A DNA stretch of 64,000 bases, taken from Ancrocorticia sp047602305 (GTDB lineage: Bacteria; Actinomycetota; Actinomycetes; Actinomycetales; Actinomycetaceae). Below the pieces are notes generated by a model. It saw only the letters and a list, made by a program, of their open reading frames with translations, did no database searches and was not told where the DNA came from. Numbering within the stretch: the first letter of the stretch is position 1; the number at the start of each line of letters is the position of its first letter. This document shows positions 34,107-44,526 of the stretch, one piece after another. The stretch covers positions 372,001 through 436,000 of the forward strand of contig JASGHO010000001.1 of the NCBI GenBank assembly GCA_047602305.1, in the 5' to 3' direction. The position numbers and the translations under genes are program-made.

Positions 34107-35513
34107 TCACGACGCGTAGGACTTCACCATCTGCGATTCTTCGCGGGAACCGGGGTGGGGCTGGACGCGCCGCGCTACCACCAGTGCCGCCACCATAGCA
34201 AGGGCCATGGCGCCGATCGCGGCGGCGAAGGCGAGGGACTGGGCGGGCAGTATGACGGCGTAGGCGATCCCCGCCAGAGCCACGGCCACCGCACCTCCGA
34301 GAGTGTCGGCCATTTGCAGCGACGACGACGTCCGGCCCTGATTCGCCGGGGTGGACATGGACAGCCCGTGCACCGTCATGGCGGGGTAGACGAGGCCGAT
34401 GCCGAAGCCCGAAATGGTCCAACCGATGATGACGATGGTGCCCGGCACCGAGCCGAAGGCACCAGGGATGGTGGCGGCCAAGCCGACGAGCTGGATGATG
34501 GCACCGATTACCGGAATACGACGCCGCAGCGCAGGATTCATGATGTGACTCTGGCTGCTCGAGCCAATGGCCCAGGTGATGGAAGCGACCGTCAACACCA
34601 GCCCGGCTTGGAAGGGCGTCCAGCCGTGGATCTCCTGCAACATGAGTGGGAGGAAGGCCTCCACTCCGAGGAAGGCGCCGTTGATGAGCCCGCGCAGAAG
34701 CACGGTGGAGGCGAGGCCACGGCGCGAGATGAAGGTGCCCCGCGGCAACAGGGGTTTCATGAAGAGGAAGGTGAGCACCGCACTGGCAGCGATGAAGCCA
34801 TAGGTGCGCGGGCCGAAGTGGGCGGCCTCGGTGCCGGACATCACCTGCAAAAACGCCACCGAGATGCCCGCGGCGAAGGCACAGGCGATGGTGCGCCTGA
34901 GATGAGGAGCCATTGCTGTGGCGGCGCGATGGGGCACCTTGCTGATCACCCGGTAGAGCAGCGGCAGTGCGAGCAGGAGGATCACCGGGACGATGCCAAA
35001 GACGATGCGCCAAGAGGTGTGCTGCACGATGAACCCGGCAATGGCCGGCCCCACCAAGCCGGGCACCACCCAGGCGGCGGCGAAGGCGGCAAAGAAGGAG
35101 GGCTGGCGGGTGGGATGCACGTTGTTGCCGATGAGGGTGTAGAGCGGCACGATGCACAGACCGCCGCCGAGGCCTTGCACGGCACGCCCCACCACGAAGA
35201 CATACATGTTGGGGGCGAAGGTACACAGCAGCAAACCCGCTATCAAGCCGAGCAGGCCGGTGAAGAAACAGGACTTGGGGCTGCGGTGATCGGACCAGGG
35301 CCCGGCAAGTGCGGTGGTCATGAGCTGGGTGGCCATCACCACGCCCATACCCAGGGCGTAAAGGTTCTCGCCCTGCAACGCCCGCACCACGGTGGGCATG
35401 GCTGTGGCCACCGCCAACGTCTCGAAGGCGATCAGCGAAATGAGCCCAACTGAGAGCCACTTGAGCAGACGCTCGTTGGCAGGGGAGAGGAACTCCCGTT
35501 CGTTGGTGCTCAC
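34107..35513 (-). CDS. Major facilitator superfamily transporter
   Basis: Integral membrane transporter, 468 aa, with at least twelve hydrophobic segments. The MFS loop 2-3 signature is recognisable as GPWSDHRSPK, and motif-rich GRAVQGLGGGL follows, as in drug:proton antiporters of the DHA class. Substrate is unknown; efflux of a toxic compound is the usual inference. GTG 35513 is preferred because GGAGG lies 5 bp upstream; GTG 35525 is the alternative and would add four residues. It is divergent from aspS across a 266-bp spacer containing a palindrome at 35557-35585. Confidence 0.85.
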   Translation of the reverse strand: MSTNEREFLSPANERLLKWLSVGLISLIAFETLAVATAMPTVVRALQGENLYALGMGVVMATQLMTTALAGPWSDHRSPKSCFFTGLLGLIAGLLLCTFAPNMYVFVVGRAVQGLGGGLCIVPLYTLIGNNVHPTRQPSFFAAFAAAWVVPGLVGPAIAGFIVQHTSWRIVFGIVPVILLLALPLLYRVISKVPHRAATAMAPHLRRTIACAFAAGISVAFLQVMSGTEAAHFGPRTYGFIAASAVLTFLFMKPLLPRGTFISRRGLASTVLLRGLINGAFLGVEAFLPLMLQEIHGWTPFQAGLVLTVASITWAIGSSSQSHIMNPALRRRIPVIGAIIQLVGLAATIPGAFGSVPGTIVIIGWTISGFGIGLVYPAMTVHGLSMSTPANQGRTSSSLQMADTLGGAVAVALAGIAYAVILPAQSLAFAAAIGAMALAMVAALVVARRVQPHPGSREESQMVKSYAS

Positions 35514-35556
35514 TGGGGCCTCCACTACAGGTGGGTCGCAAATACTGGTGACAGGG

Positions 35557-35585
35557 CGCCGTCGTCGTCACATGGGACGACGGCG
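35557..35585. repeat. Inverted repeat in the MFS/aspS spacer
   Basis: CGCCGTCGTC (35557-35566) is perfectly inverted as GACGACGGCG (35576-35585) with a 9-nt loop. It lies about 45 bp upstream of the MFS start, where an operator could act, but it is also made of the GCCGTCGTC word that recurs in other spacers of the window. Confidence 0.5.
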
Positions 35586-35779
35586 TCGTTAGCATCTTGG
35601 CAGATCGGCCGCCATTTGTCCTGTGTGCCGCTGCGGAACGTTCCCAAGGCCACATGTGGCGATGGAAGTGGTGGCGCGGCGCTGGAGTAGCATGATGGGA
35701 CGGTCTTCGCTCGTCTCGCGGGGGCCCGGAGCCCGCTCGTCTCGCGGGTGACTAGCAATACAACAGAAAGAGGAACAGC

Positions 35780-37591
<1,812 letters not shown>

Positions 37592-37624
37592 CTTCTCGTT
37601 ATAGGTAGCTTCTCGTCAAGCATT

Positions 37625-37662
37625 CACAGGGGCCCTGCCGGTTCGCCGGCAGGGCCCCTGTG
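37625..37662. terminator. Strong terminator after aspS
   Basis: A perfect 17-bp stem (37625-37641 with 37646-37662) closed by a TTCG tetraloop, 34 bp after the aspS stop. Confidence 0.9.
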
Positions 37663-37733
37663 TGCTCGCTGCGAGTGGTGCTCAAGCAAACATCGAAGCA
37701 AACCATGTGGGAGCATCGCATTAAACTAACCCC

Positions 37734-39086
37734 ATGGATCTCTTCGAAAGCATGAGTACCGACGAGTCGGGCGTTCCCACGGGCGAGTTTGGCCCGTTGG
37801 CGGTGCGGATGCGCCCGCGTACCCTGGACGAGGTAGTGGGGCAGGACCATATCCTGGGGCCGGGCTCGCCGATGCGGCGGCTGATGGATCCGGAAGGTTC
37901 GCGGCCCTCCTCGGTGTTCTTGTGGGGCCCTCCGGGCACCGGGAAAACCACCCTCGCCTATCTCATTGCGCGGGCGGGGGAGCGCCACTTCGAGGAGATT
38001 TCGGCGGTTTCGGCAGGCGTCAAGGAGGTGCGCGCGGTCATCGCTACCGCGAAGCATCGCCTCAATTCCTCCGGCAAGGAAACCGTGCTCTTCATCGACG
38101 AGGTGCATCGCTTCAACAAGGCGCAGCAGGATGCGCTACTTCCGGCGGTGGAGAATGGCTGGGTCACACTCATTGCGGCGACCACCGAGAACCCGGCGTT
38201 TTCCGTGGTATCGCCGCTGCTCTCACGCTCGCTCCTCATCACCCTCAAAGGCCTGAGCGACGAGGATATCGAAACCCTGGTGGATCGCGCCCTTGCGGAC
38301 GAACGCGGACTGGCGGGCAAGTACACCTTCGAGGAGAACGCCAAGGAGAACCTCATCCGCATCGCCGGGCGCGATGGGCGGCGTTCGCTCACGCTGCTGG
38401 AGGCCGCCGCCGATGGCGCACGATTGCGGGGATCGCAAACCATTGAACTGGTGGATGTCTCGCAGGCCGCCGATGGCGCCACGGTGCGTTATGACCGCGC
38501 GGGGGACCAGCACTATGACGTCATCTCGGCGTTCATCAAGTCGATCCGCGGCTCCAACGTGGATGCCGCCATGCACTATCTGGCACGCATGTTGGAAGCC
38601 GGGGAGGACCCGCGTTTCATCGCCCGCCGCCTCATGATCTCCGCGGCCGAGGATATTGGCATGGCCGATCCCTCCGCCCTACAAACCGCAACGGCCGCCG
38701 CCCAGGCGGTGGCGCTCATCGGCATGCCCGAGGGGCGCATCATCCTCGCCGAAGCGGTGGTTCATCTGGCCACCGCACCGAAGTCCAACCGCGCCTACCT
38801 GGCTCTCGACGCGGCAATAGCGGACGTGCGCGCGGGCAAGCTCGCCCCGGTCCCGCTGCAACTGCGCAACGACGATTTCCGCGGCGCCAAGGACCTCGGC
38901 TACAAGGAGGGCTACAAGTACGCCCACGATTTCCCCGAGGGGGTAGCCGCGATGGAGTTCATGCCGGAGGGCTTGGAGAATACCCACTATTACGAGCCCA
39001 CAGGCCGCGGATTCGAAGCAAAGATCACACCGAGGCTGGCGCACATCCGTTCTCTCTTGGCTGGTGGGGCTGATAGTCTTGGCTAG
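37734..39086 (+). CDS. rarA: Replication-associated recombination protein A (AAA+ ATPase)
   Basis: MgsA/RarA/WRNIP1-type AAA+ ATPase, 450 aa, acting at stalled replication forks. Walker A GPPGTGKTT is near residue 63, Walker B FIDEVHRFNK near 121, sensor 1 AATTENPAF near 148, and the family-specific C-terminal region RFIARRLMISAAEDIGMADP near 300 is intact. ATG 37734 has little ribosome binding sequence; ATG 37752 is an alternative. It lies at the start of the conserved rarA-rpsD-alaS block of actinobacteria. Confidence 0.95.
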   Translation: MDLFESMSTDESGVPTGEFGPLAVRMRPRTLDEVVGQDHILGPGSPMRRLMDPEGSRPSSVFLWGPPGTGKTTLAYLIARAGERHFEEISAVSAGVKEVRAVIATAKHRLNSSGKETVLFIDEVHRFNKAQQDALLPAVENGWVTLIAATTENPAFSVVSPLLSRSLLITLKGLSDEDIETLVDRALADERGLAGKYTFEENAKENLIRIAGRDGRRSLTLLEAAADGARLRGSQTIELVDVSQAADGATVRYDRAGDQHYDVISAFIKSIRGSNVDAAMHYLARMLEAGEDPRFIARRLMISAAEDIGMADPSALQTATAAAQAVALIGMPEGRIILAEAVVHLATAPKSNRAYLALDAAIADVRAGKLAPVPLQLRNDDFRGAKDLGYKEGYKYAHDFPEGVAAMEFMPEGLENTHYYEPTGRGFEAKITPRLAHIRSLLAGGADSLG

Positions 39087-39200
39087 TTGTCCACTCGGGC
39101 AATGTAGTTATCCATATGAGCAGCGTAGATGGTCACAAAACCAGCGCCGTTGTTCGTATGGGCAGCACGATCCTGGGGCCTTAGCCGTTTGAGTTGGCCC

Positions 39201-39221
39201 CGCAATCCCTTGCGGATTGCG
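39201..39221 (+). promoter_or_regulatory. Hairpin in the rpsD leader
   Basis: CGCAATCC (39201-39208) pairs perfectly with GGATTGCG (39214-39221) around a CTTGC loop, 23 bp before the rpsD start codon. It could be an S4 autoregulatory site, but no established actinobacterial S4 leader was matched. Confidence 0.4.
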
Positions 39222-39244
39222 CACAGATTTCGACAGGAGACTTA

Positions 39245-39868
39245 ATGTCTGCAAGCAACCGTAACCGTAAGCAGGTGCGTCAGTCGCGCGCCCTCGGTCT
39301 GGCTCTGACCCCCAAGGCTGAGCGCTACATGCAGCGCCGTCCTTACCGTCCGGGTGAGCATGGCCGTGGCCGTACCAAGGACTCCGATTACTCGGTCCGT
39401 CTGAAGGAGAAGCAGCGTCTGCGCGCCCAGTACGGTATTCGCGAGGCACAGATGCGCCGCGTGTGGGAAGAGGCTCGTCGTGCAGACGGCCTCGCCGGTG
39501 AGAACCTGGTTGAGCTGCTCGAGATGCGTCTTGACGCCCTCGTGCTGCGCGCTGGTTTCGCCCGCACCACCGCTCAGGCTCGTCAGATCGTTGTGCACCG
39601 TCACATCCTCGTTGACGGCCGCATCGTCGATCGCCCCTCCTTCCGCGTGAAGCCCGGTCAGGTTGTTCAGGTCAAGGCCCGTTCGCAGGCTGGCCCGAGC
39701 TTCCTCATGGCTGCGCAGGGTGTGCACCGCGATGTTCTGCCCAAGGTCCCGGAGTACCTGGACGTTGAGCTGGAGAAGCTGAAGTTCACGCTGGTTCGTC
39801 GCCCCAAGCGCGTCGAGATTCCAGTGACCTGTGACGTCCAGATGGTCGTCGAGCACTACTCACGCTAA
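39245..39868 (+). CDS. rpsD: 30S ribosomal protein S4
   Basis: Primary rRNA-binding protein of the small subunit, 207 aa. The S4 RNA-binding domain runs from about residue 97 (LEMRLDALVLRAGFARTTAQ). The N-terminal zinc-binding cysteines seen in some S4 proteins are absent, so this is the zinc-independent form. GGAGA precedes ATG 39245. As usual in actinobacteria with this arrangement it stands alone outside the alpha operon, followed by an 11-bp terminator hairpin at 39878-39903. Confidence 0.97.
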   Translation: MSASNRNRKQVRQSRALGLALTPKAERYMQRRPYRPGEHGRGRTKDSDYSVRLKEKQRLRAQYGIREAQMRRVWEEARRADGLAGENLVELLEMRLDALVLRAGFARTTAQARQIVVHRHILVDGRIVDRPSFRVKPGQVVQVKARSQAGPSFLMAAQGVHRDVLPKVPEYLDVELEKLKFTLVRRPKRVEIPVTCDVQMVVEHYSR

Positions 39869-39877
39869 TTGGCGTCG

Positions 39878-39903
39878 AGAACGCGCCCTGCGGGGCGCGT
39901 TCT
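39878..39903. terminator. Terminator after rpsD
   Basis: AGAACGCGCCC (39878-39888) pairs with GGGCGCGTTCT (39893-39903) around a four-base loop, followed by TGC, 10 bp after the rpsD stop. Confidence 0.85.
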
Positions 39904-39921
39904 TGCTATATGGAGGAAATT

Positions 39922-40287
39922 GTGGAGATTACGCTCAGTGGAATCGCGGCGATCATTGCCGCACTCGCCTTTGTTGCCCTTGTCATTGCTCTCATTCGTC
40001 CCATCGGCAAGCTTGCCGGCGTTGTTGATCGACTCGCCGATGCCGTGACCGAATTGACTGAGCACACCCTGCCCGCGATTGATGAAGCCGCCAAGACCGT
40101 TCGCGATGCGAACAGCCAGATCGCGCACATTGAGACGATCACGTCTGCGGCAGCCCGCACCAGCGAGGACATCTCCGCGATGACCACGCTGATCGCCTCC
40201 ACGGTGGCGGCGCCCATCCTTGCCACGCGTCGCGGCGTGGAGAAGGTAAAATCTGCATTTGGTAAAAGCAAGACGTTTGAGGACTGA
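39922..40287 (+). CDS. DUF948 family membrane-anchored protein
   Basis: A 121-aa protein with one N-terminal membrane helix (about residues 5-27, GIAAIIAALAFVALVIALIR) and a long amphipathic, probably coiled-coil cytoplasmic part (KLAGVVDRLADAVTELTEHT) ending in a basic KVKSAFGKSK tail. It fits the DUF948 family, commonly found just before alaS in actinobacteria; the function is not known. GTG 39922 follows GGAGG by 5 bp, whereas ATG 39910 has no ribosome binding site. It is 8 bp from alaS and probably co-transcribed. Confidence 0.8.
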   Translation: MEITLSGIAAIIAALAFVALVIALIRPIGKLAGVVDRLADAVTELTEHTLPAIDEAAKTVRDANSQIAHIETITSAAARTSEDISAMTTLIASTVAAPILATRRGVEKVKSAFGKSKTFED

Positions 40288-40295
40288 GGAAATAC

Positions 40296-42956
40296 ATGCG
40301 CACCGCTGAGATTCGCCAGCGCTGGCTCGACTACTTCGAGAAGAATGACCATCACATCGCCCCGTCGGTGCCGTTGGTTTCGCCCGATCCGTCGATCCTG
40401 TTCACCATTGCCGGAATGGTGCCGTTCATTCCCTACATCATTGGAACGGAACCGGCTCCTTACCCGCGTGTCGCCTCGGTTCAGAAGTGCATCCGCACGA
40501 ACGATATCGAGAACGTCGGTAAGACCACCCGTCACGGAACCTTCTTCCAGATGTGTGGCAACTTCTCCTTCGGTGATTACTTCAAGGAGGGTGCGATTGA
40601 TCTGGCCTGGGGCCTGCTCACGTCGCCCCAGTCCGCGGGTGGTTACGGCCTTGATGGCGATCGTATTTGGGTCACCATCTGGGAGAACGATGACGTCAGC
40701 TACGACGCCTGGACGAAGACCATCGGTCTGGATCCCAAGCACGTCGTCAAGCTGACCCGCGAGGAGATTTTCTGGTCCACCGGTCAGCCCGGTCCCGCCG
40801 GCCCCTGCGCCGAGATCCACTACGATCGTGGCCCGGAGTTCGGTCCGGACGCCGTGGGTGGCACCGTTGATCCGGGTGGCGACCGCTACCTGGAGATCTG
40901 GAACCTGGTGTTCGATGAGTTCCTGCGCGGCGAGGGTGAGGGTAAGCATTACCCGCTGCTCGGCGATCTGGACCAGACCGCCATTGATACCGGCGCCGGC
41001 CTCGAGCGCATCGCCTTCCTGTTGCAGGACAAGGCGAACATGTACGAGACGGACCAGGTGTTCCCGGTCATCTCCGCCACCGAGCAGATCACCGGCAAGG
41101 CCTACGGCCGCGGTGGTAACGACGACGTCCTCATGCGCGTCATCGCCGATCACATCCGCTCCTCGATGATGCTCATTGGCGACGGCGTCCGCCCCGGCAA
41201 CGATGGCCGTGGTTACGTGCTGCGTCGCCTGTTGCGTCGCGCCGTCCGTTCCGTGCGTCTCCTGGGTGTCGACGACGTCGTCGTCCCCGCCCTGGTGACC
41301 GCGTCCAAGGACGCGATGAAGGAGTCCTACCCCGAGTTGGAGACGGGCTTCGATCAGATCCTGCAGGTGGCCAGCGCCGAGGAAGAGGCGTTCCGCCGCA
41401 CCCTCACCGCCGGTACTCAGATCTTCGATCTTGCGGTGAATCGCGCCAAGACCGGCGTGCTGTCCGGTAATGACGCTTTCACTCTTCACGACACCTACGG
41501 TTTCCCCATTGACCTCACGCTGGAAATGGCTGAGGAAAAGGGCATCAAGGTGGACGAGAAGGGCTTCCGCGATCTCATGCAGGAGCAGAAGGATCGCGCC
41601 CGCGCCGATGCTCAGTCCAAGAAGACGGGCCATGTGGACGCCCACGTCTACAACGAGATCCTCGGGGAGTCGGGCGAGACCCGCTTCCTCGGCTACACCG
41701 AGAACGCATCCGAGGCCACCGTTGTGGCGCTGCTCCAGAACGGTCAGCCCGTTCCTGCGGTGACCGAGCCCGGTGAAGTGGACGTCATCCTCAACCAGAC
41801 CCCGTTCTGGGCAGAGCAGGGTGGTCAGCTCGCCGATCACGGCACCATCAGCATTGAGGGCGGCGGCTTTGTGGACGTCTTTGATGTTCAGATGCCGATC
41901 AAGGGCCTGCACCTGCACCGTGGTACCCTCACCGAGGGCACCATTGCCCTGGGCGACAAGGTCTCCGCGCACATCGATGTGGATCGTCGCGTCAACATTG
42001 CTCGTGCCCACACCTCGACGCACATGGTGCACAAGGCGCTGCACGAGTTCCTTGGCGAGCAGGCCACGCAGGCCGGTTCGGAGAATGCGCCGTCGCGTAT
42101 GCGCTTCGACTTCCGCCACGGTTCGAGTGTTCCCGCGCCCGTGCTGGGCGATATTGAGGCGCGTGTGAATGAGCGTCTCAAGGAGAACCTCGACGTCACG
42201 GACGAGATCATGGACATCGATGATGCCCGCAAGTCCGGTGCGATGGCCCTCTTCGGTGAGAAGTATGGCCGTCAGGTGCGCGTGGTCTCCATCGGTGGCG
42301 ATTGGTCCAAGGAGCTGTGCGCCGGAACGCACGTCAAGGAGACCGGCCAGATCGGTCTCGTGAGTGTCCTGGGCGAGGCTTCCATTGGTTCCGGCGTGCG
42401 CCGCATTGACGCCCTCGTGGGTGAAGGTGCGTACGCACAGGGTGCCAAGGAGCGAGCACTCGTCTCCCAGCTCTCCACCATGGTGGGAGCTCGTGCCGAG
42501 GAGCTTCCCGAGCGCATTGACACCATTCTTGGCCGCCTCAAGGCTGCCGAGAAGGAGATCGCGTCACTGAACCGGGAGAAGCTCGCGGGCAAGGTGGAAA
42601 GCATTCTGGCCAATAAGATCCGGCGTGGCCGCGTGGATGTCTACCGTGCGAACTTGGGTGATGTCTCGAGTGCCGACGACGTCCGTACTCTCGCCTCTGA
42701 CGTGCGGGGCCGGATCTCTGATTCGGACCCGGCCGTTGTGGTCATCACCGGTGTGGTCAAGGGCCGTCCGTCCGTCGTTGTGGCAACAACAACTGCGGCC
42801 CGTGAACTGGGTGCCAATGCCGGACCGCTGGCCAAGCTCGCCTCCAAGATTCTTGGTGGCGGCGGCGGTGGCCGTCCGGACATGGCTCAGGGTGGCGGTA
42901 GTGACGCCTCCAAGATCGATGCTGCAGAAGCGGCAATCGAGGCTGAGCTGGGCTGA
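40296..42956 (+). CDS. alaS: Alanyl-tRNA synthetase
   Basis: Class II synthetase, 886 aa, charging tRNA-Ala and editing mischarged Ser/Gly. The catalytic domain begins MRTAEIRQRWLDYF with motif 2 region GNFSFGDYFKEGA near residue 88; the editing domain has zinc-binding HTSTH near 573 and CAGTH near 675; a C-terminal DHHA1 domain ends with the glycine-rich GGGGGGRPDMAQGGG. TGAGGA overlaps the end of the upstream gene. The stop overlaps the ruvX ATG as TGATG, giving an alaS-ruvX-mltG translationally coupled run. Confidence 0.97.
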   Translation: MRTAEIRQRWLDYFEKNDHHIAPSVPLVSPDPSILFTIAGMVPFIPYIIGTEPAPYPRVASVQKCIRTNDIENVGKTTRHGTFFQMCGNFSFGDYFKEGAIDLAWGLLTSPQSAGGYGLDGDRIWVTIWENDDVSYDAWTKTIGLDPKHVVKLTREEIFWSTGQPGPAGPCAEIHYDRGPEFGPDAVGGTVDPGGDRYLEIWNLVFDEFLRGEGEGKHYPLLGDLDQTAIDTGAGLERIAFLLQDKANMYETDQVFPVISATEQITGKAYGRGGNDDVLMRVIADHIRSSMMLIGDGVRPGNDGRGYVLRRLLRRAVRSVRLLGVDDVVVPALVTASKDAMKESYPELETGFDQILQVASAEEEAFRRTLTAGTQIFDLAVNRAKTGVLSGNDAFTLHDTYGFPIDLTLEMAEEKGIKVDEKGFRDLMQEQKDRARADAQSKKTGHVDAHVYNEILGESGETRFLGYTENASEATVVALLQNGQPVPAVTEPGEVDVILNQTPFWAEQGGQLADHGTISIEGGGFVDVFDVQMPIKGLHLHRGTLTEGTIALGDKVSAHIDVDRRVNIARAHTSTHMVHKALHEFLGEQATQAGSENAPSRMRFDFRHGSSVPAPVLGDIEARVNERLKENLDVTDEIMDIDDARKSGAMALFGEKYGRQVRVVSIGGDWSKELCAGTHVKETGQIGLVSVLGEASIGSGVRRIDALVGEGAYAQGAKERALVSQLSTMVGARAEELPERIDTILGRLKAAEKEIASLNREKLAGKVESILANKIRRGRVDVYRANLGDVSSADDVRTLASDVRGRISDSDPAVVVITGVVKGRPSVVVATTTAARELGANAGPLAKLASKILGGGGGGRPDMAQGGGSDASKIDAAEAAIEAELG

Positions 42957-43423
42957 TGAGGCGTGGCAAACGCCTTGGCGTGGATGTTGGTGAGGCTCGC
43001 GTCGGGATCGCATGTTGCGATCCCGACGGGATCCTCGCCACTCCCGTCGTTACTCTCAAGCGGGGGCAGTCGGATATCCGCAAGGTCACCAAGATGGTGC
43101 GCGACGAAGGCATCATCGAAGTGATCGTCGGGCTCCCGCTCAATATGGACGGAACAGAAGGTATTTCTGCTCGTCATGCACGTGCGTGGGCAGGTAGGCT
43201 TGCGCGTAGGATTGCTCCGGTGTCCGTGCGGCTCATTGATGAGCGGCTTTCCACGGTGGCGGCGCATGCTCATTTGTCTGCTGCGGGGCGGGATTCACGC
43301 ACCCACCGCAGCGTCGTCGACCAAGTGGCGGCAACCGTGATTCTTGATACTGCGCTGGAGATGGAACGCCGCAGGGACGAGGCCCCCGGTGAACTTGTCG
43401 CTCCCCAGCCGGAAGGGAACTAA
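42956..43423 (+). CDS. ruvX: Holliday junction resolvase-like protein
   Basis: YqgF/RuvX protein, 155 aa, with an RNase H-like fold; the E. coli homologue is needed for 16S rRNA 5' processing. The first acidic residue is in GVDVGEARVG, the second motif in VGLPLNMDGTEG with the following RA..WA, and LIDERLSTVAAH completes the active site. The C-terminal SVVDQVAATVILDTAL is typical. It overlaps alaS by one base and mltG by one base (TAATG). Confidence 0.93.
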   Translation: MRRGKRLGVDVGEARVGIACCDPDGILATPVVTLKRGQSDIRKVTKMVRDEGIIEVIVGLPLNMDGTEGISARHARAWAGRLARRIAPVSVRLIDERLSTVAAHAHLSAAGRDSRTHRSVVDQVAATVILDTALEMERRRDEAPGELVAPQPEGN

Positions 43424-44526
43424 TGGGTGATCTCTTTGACGAAGTACTGCCTCCCAATCATCGCGCGCAGGCTGAGGCTGCGAAGCGTAGGAGAAGGCTG
43501 AAGCGGCGCGTCAATCTGACCATCATTATTCTTTTGGTCGCGGGGCTTGTCGCGGCGGCGTACATGTTTTTGCCGCAGTATCTCGGGATTGAGAAGTCGG
43601 CCAAGGACTATCCGGGGCCGGGCACCGGCAACGTCGTCGTCGAAATTCCTGATGGGGCTACCGGCCGCGACATGGGAGCGATCCTGCAAGAAAACGGCGT
43701 GGTGGCCACGGCGAAGGCGTTTGCCGATGCGTTCGACAACGATCCGCGCGCCGCCAATATCCACTCCGGTTTCTACAATTTGCGCAAGGAGATGTCCGCT
43801 GCGGGTGCGATCTCCGCTCTTCTCGATCCGGCCTCGAAGGCGGATGAGAAGATGACGATCCCCGAAGGCTGGACCAAGGGGGAGGTGTTCGAGAAGCTCG
43901 ATAGCGCCCTCAAGCTACCTGCGGGATCCTCTGCGGCTGCCGCCGCGAATGTTGCGCTGCCACCCGAGGCGATGGGGGACATCGAAGGCTGGATGGCTCC
44001 GCTCACCTACGATTTCCCACCGGGAACCACCCCTGAAGAAGCGCTCACCACCATGGTGAATGAGCGCATCAATCAGCTGGGCGAGTTGAATATTGCGCCC
44101 GAGAATTGGCAGAAGGACCTCATCAAGGCTTCGATCCTGGAACGCGAAGCGGTCCATCCTGATGACTTGCCGAAGGTGGCGCGAGTCATCGAGAATCGCC
44201 TGGCAGATACCGGTGAGGTGCAGGGCAAGCTGCAGATGGATTCCACCGTCCTGTACGGGCTGGGCCTTGTGGGCGGAGTTCCCACCACTGAGCAGCTCGC
44301 TCAGGACACCCCCTACAACACCTACATTCACGCTGGCTTGCCTCCCACCCCGATTGGGGCCGCGGGCGTTGATACGCTGCGCGCAGTGGCGAGCCCGGCC
44401 GAAGGCAATTGGCTCTACTTCGTCACCGTGAATCTCGATTCGGGCGAAACCAAATTCACCGCGGATTATGACGAACACATGACCAACGTGGAGGAATTGA
44501 AGACGTGGATCGCGGCGAACCGCTAA
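43423..44526 (+). CDS. mltG: Endolytic murein transglycosylase
   Basis: YceG-like transglycosylase, 367 aa, cutting nascent peptidoglycan strands at the outer face of the membrane. A basic cytoplasmic N-terminus (KRRRRLKRR) precedes one membrane helix (about 28-48), then a LysM-like domain and the catalytic region with Glu near residue 240 (SILEREAVHPDDLP) and QMDSTVLYGLG near 270, ending with the usual FTADYDEHMTNV. It is coupled to ruvX and overlaps the aroE-like gene by 22 bp. Confidence 0.94.
   Translation: MGDLFDEVLPPNHRAQAEAAKRRRRLKRRVNLTIIILLVAGLVAAAYMFLPQYLGIEKSAKDYPGPGTGNVVVEIPDGATGRDMGAILQENGVVATAKAFADAFDNDPRAANIHSGFYNLRKEMSAAGAISALLDPASKADEKMTIPEGWTKGEVFEKLDSALKLPAGSSAAAAANVALPPEAMGDIEGWMAPLTYDFPPGTTPEEALTTMVNERINQLGELNIAPENWQKDLIKASILEREAVHPDDLPKVARVIENRLADTGEVQGKLQMDSTVLYGLGLVGGVPTTEQLAQDTPYNTYIHAGLPPTPIGAAGVDTLRAVASPAEGNWLYFVTVNLDSGETKFTADYDEHMTNVEELKTWIAANR

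Noticed and set aside
39906..42332. Open frame of about 800 codons on the minus strand opposite alaS
   Set aside because: Same cause: an antisense shadow of alaS, with no start signal or domain; similar long shadows lie opposite pheT, aspS and galT.
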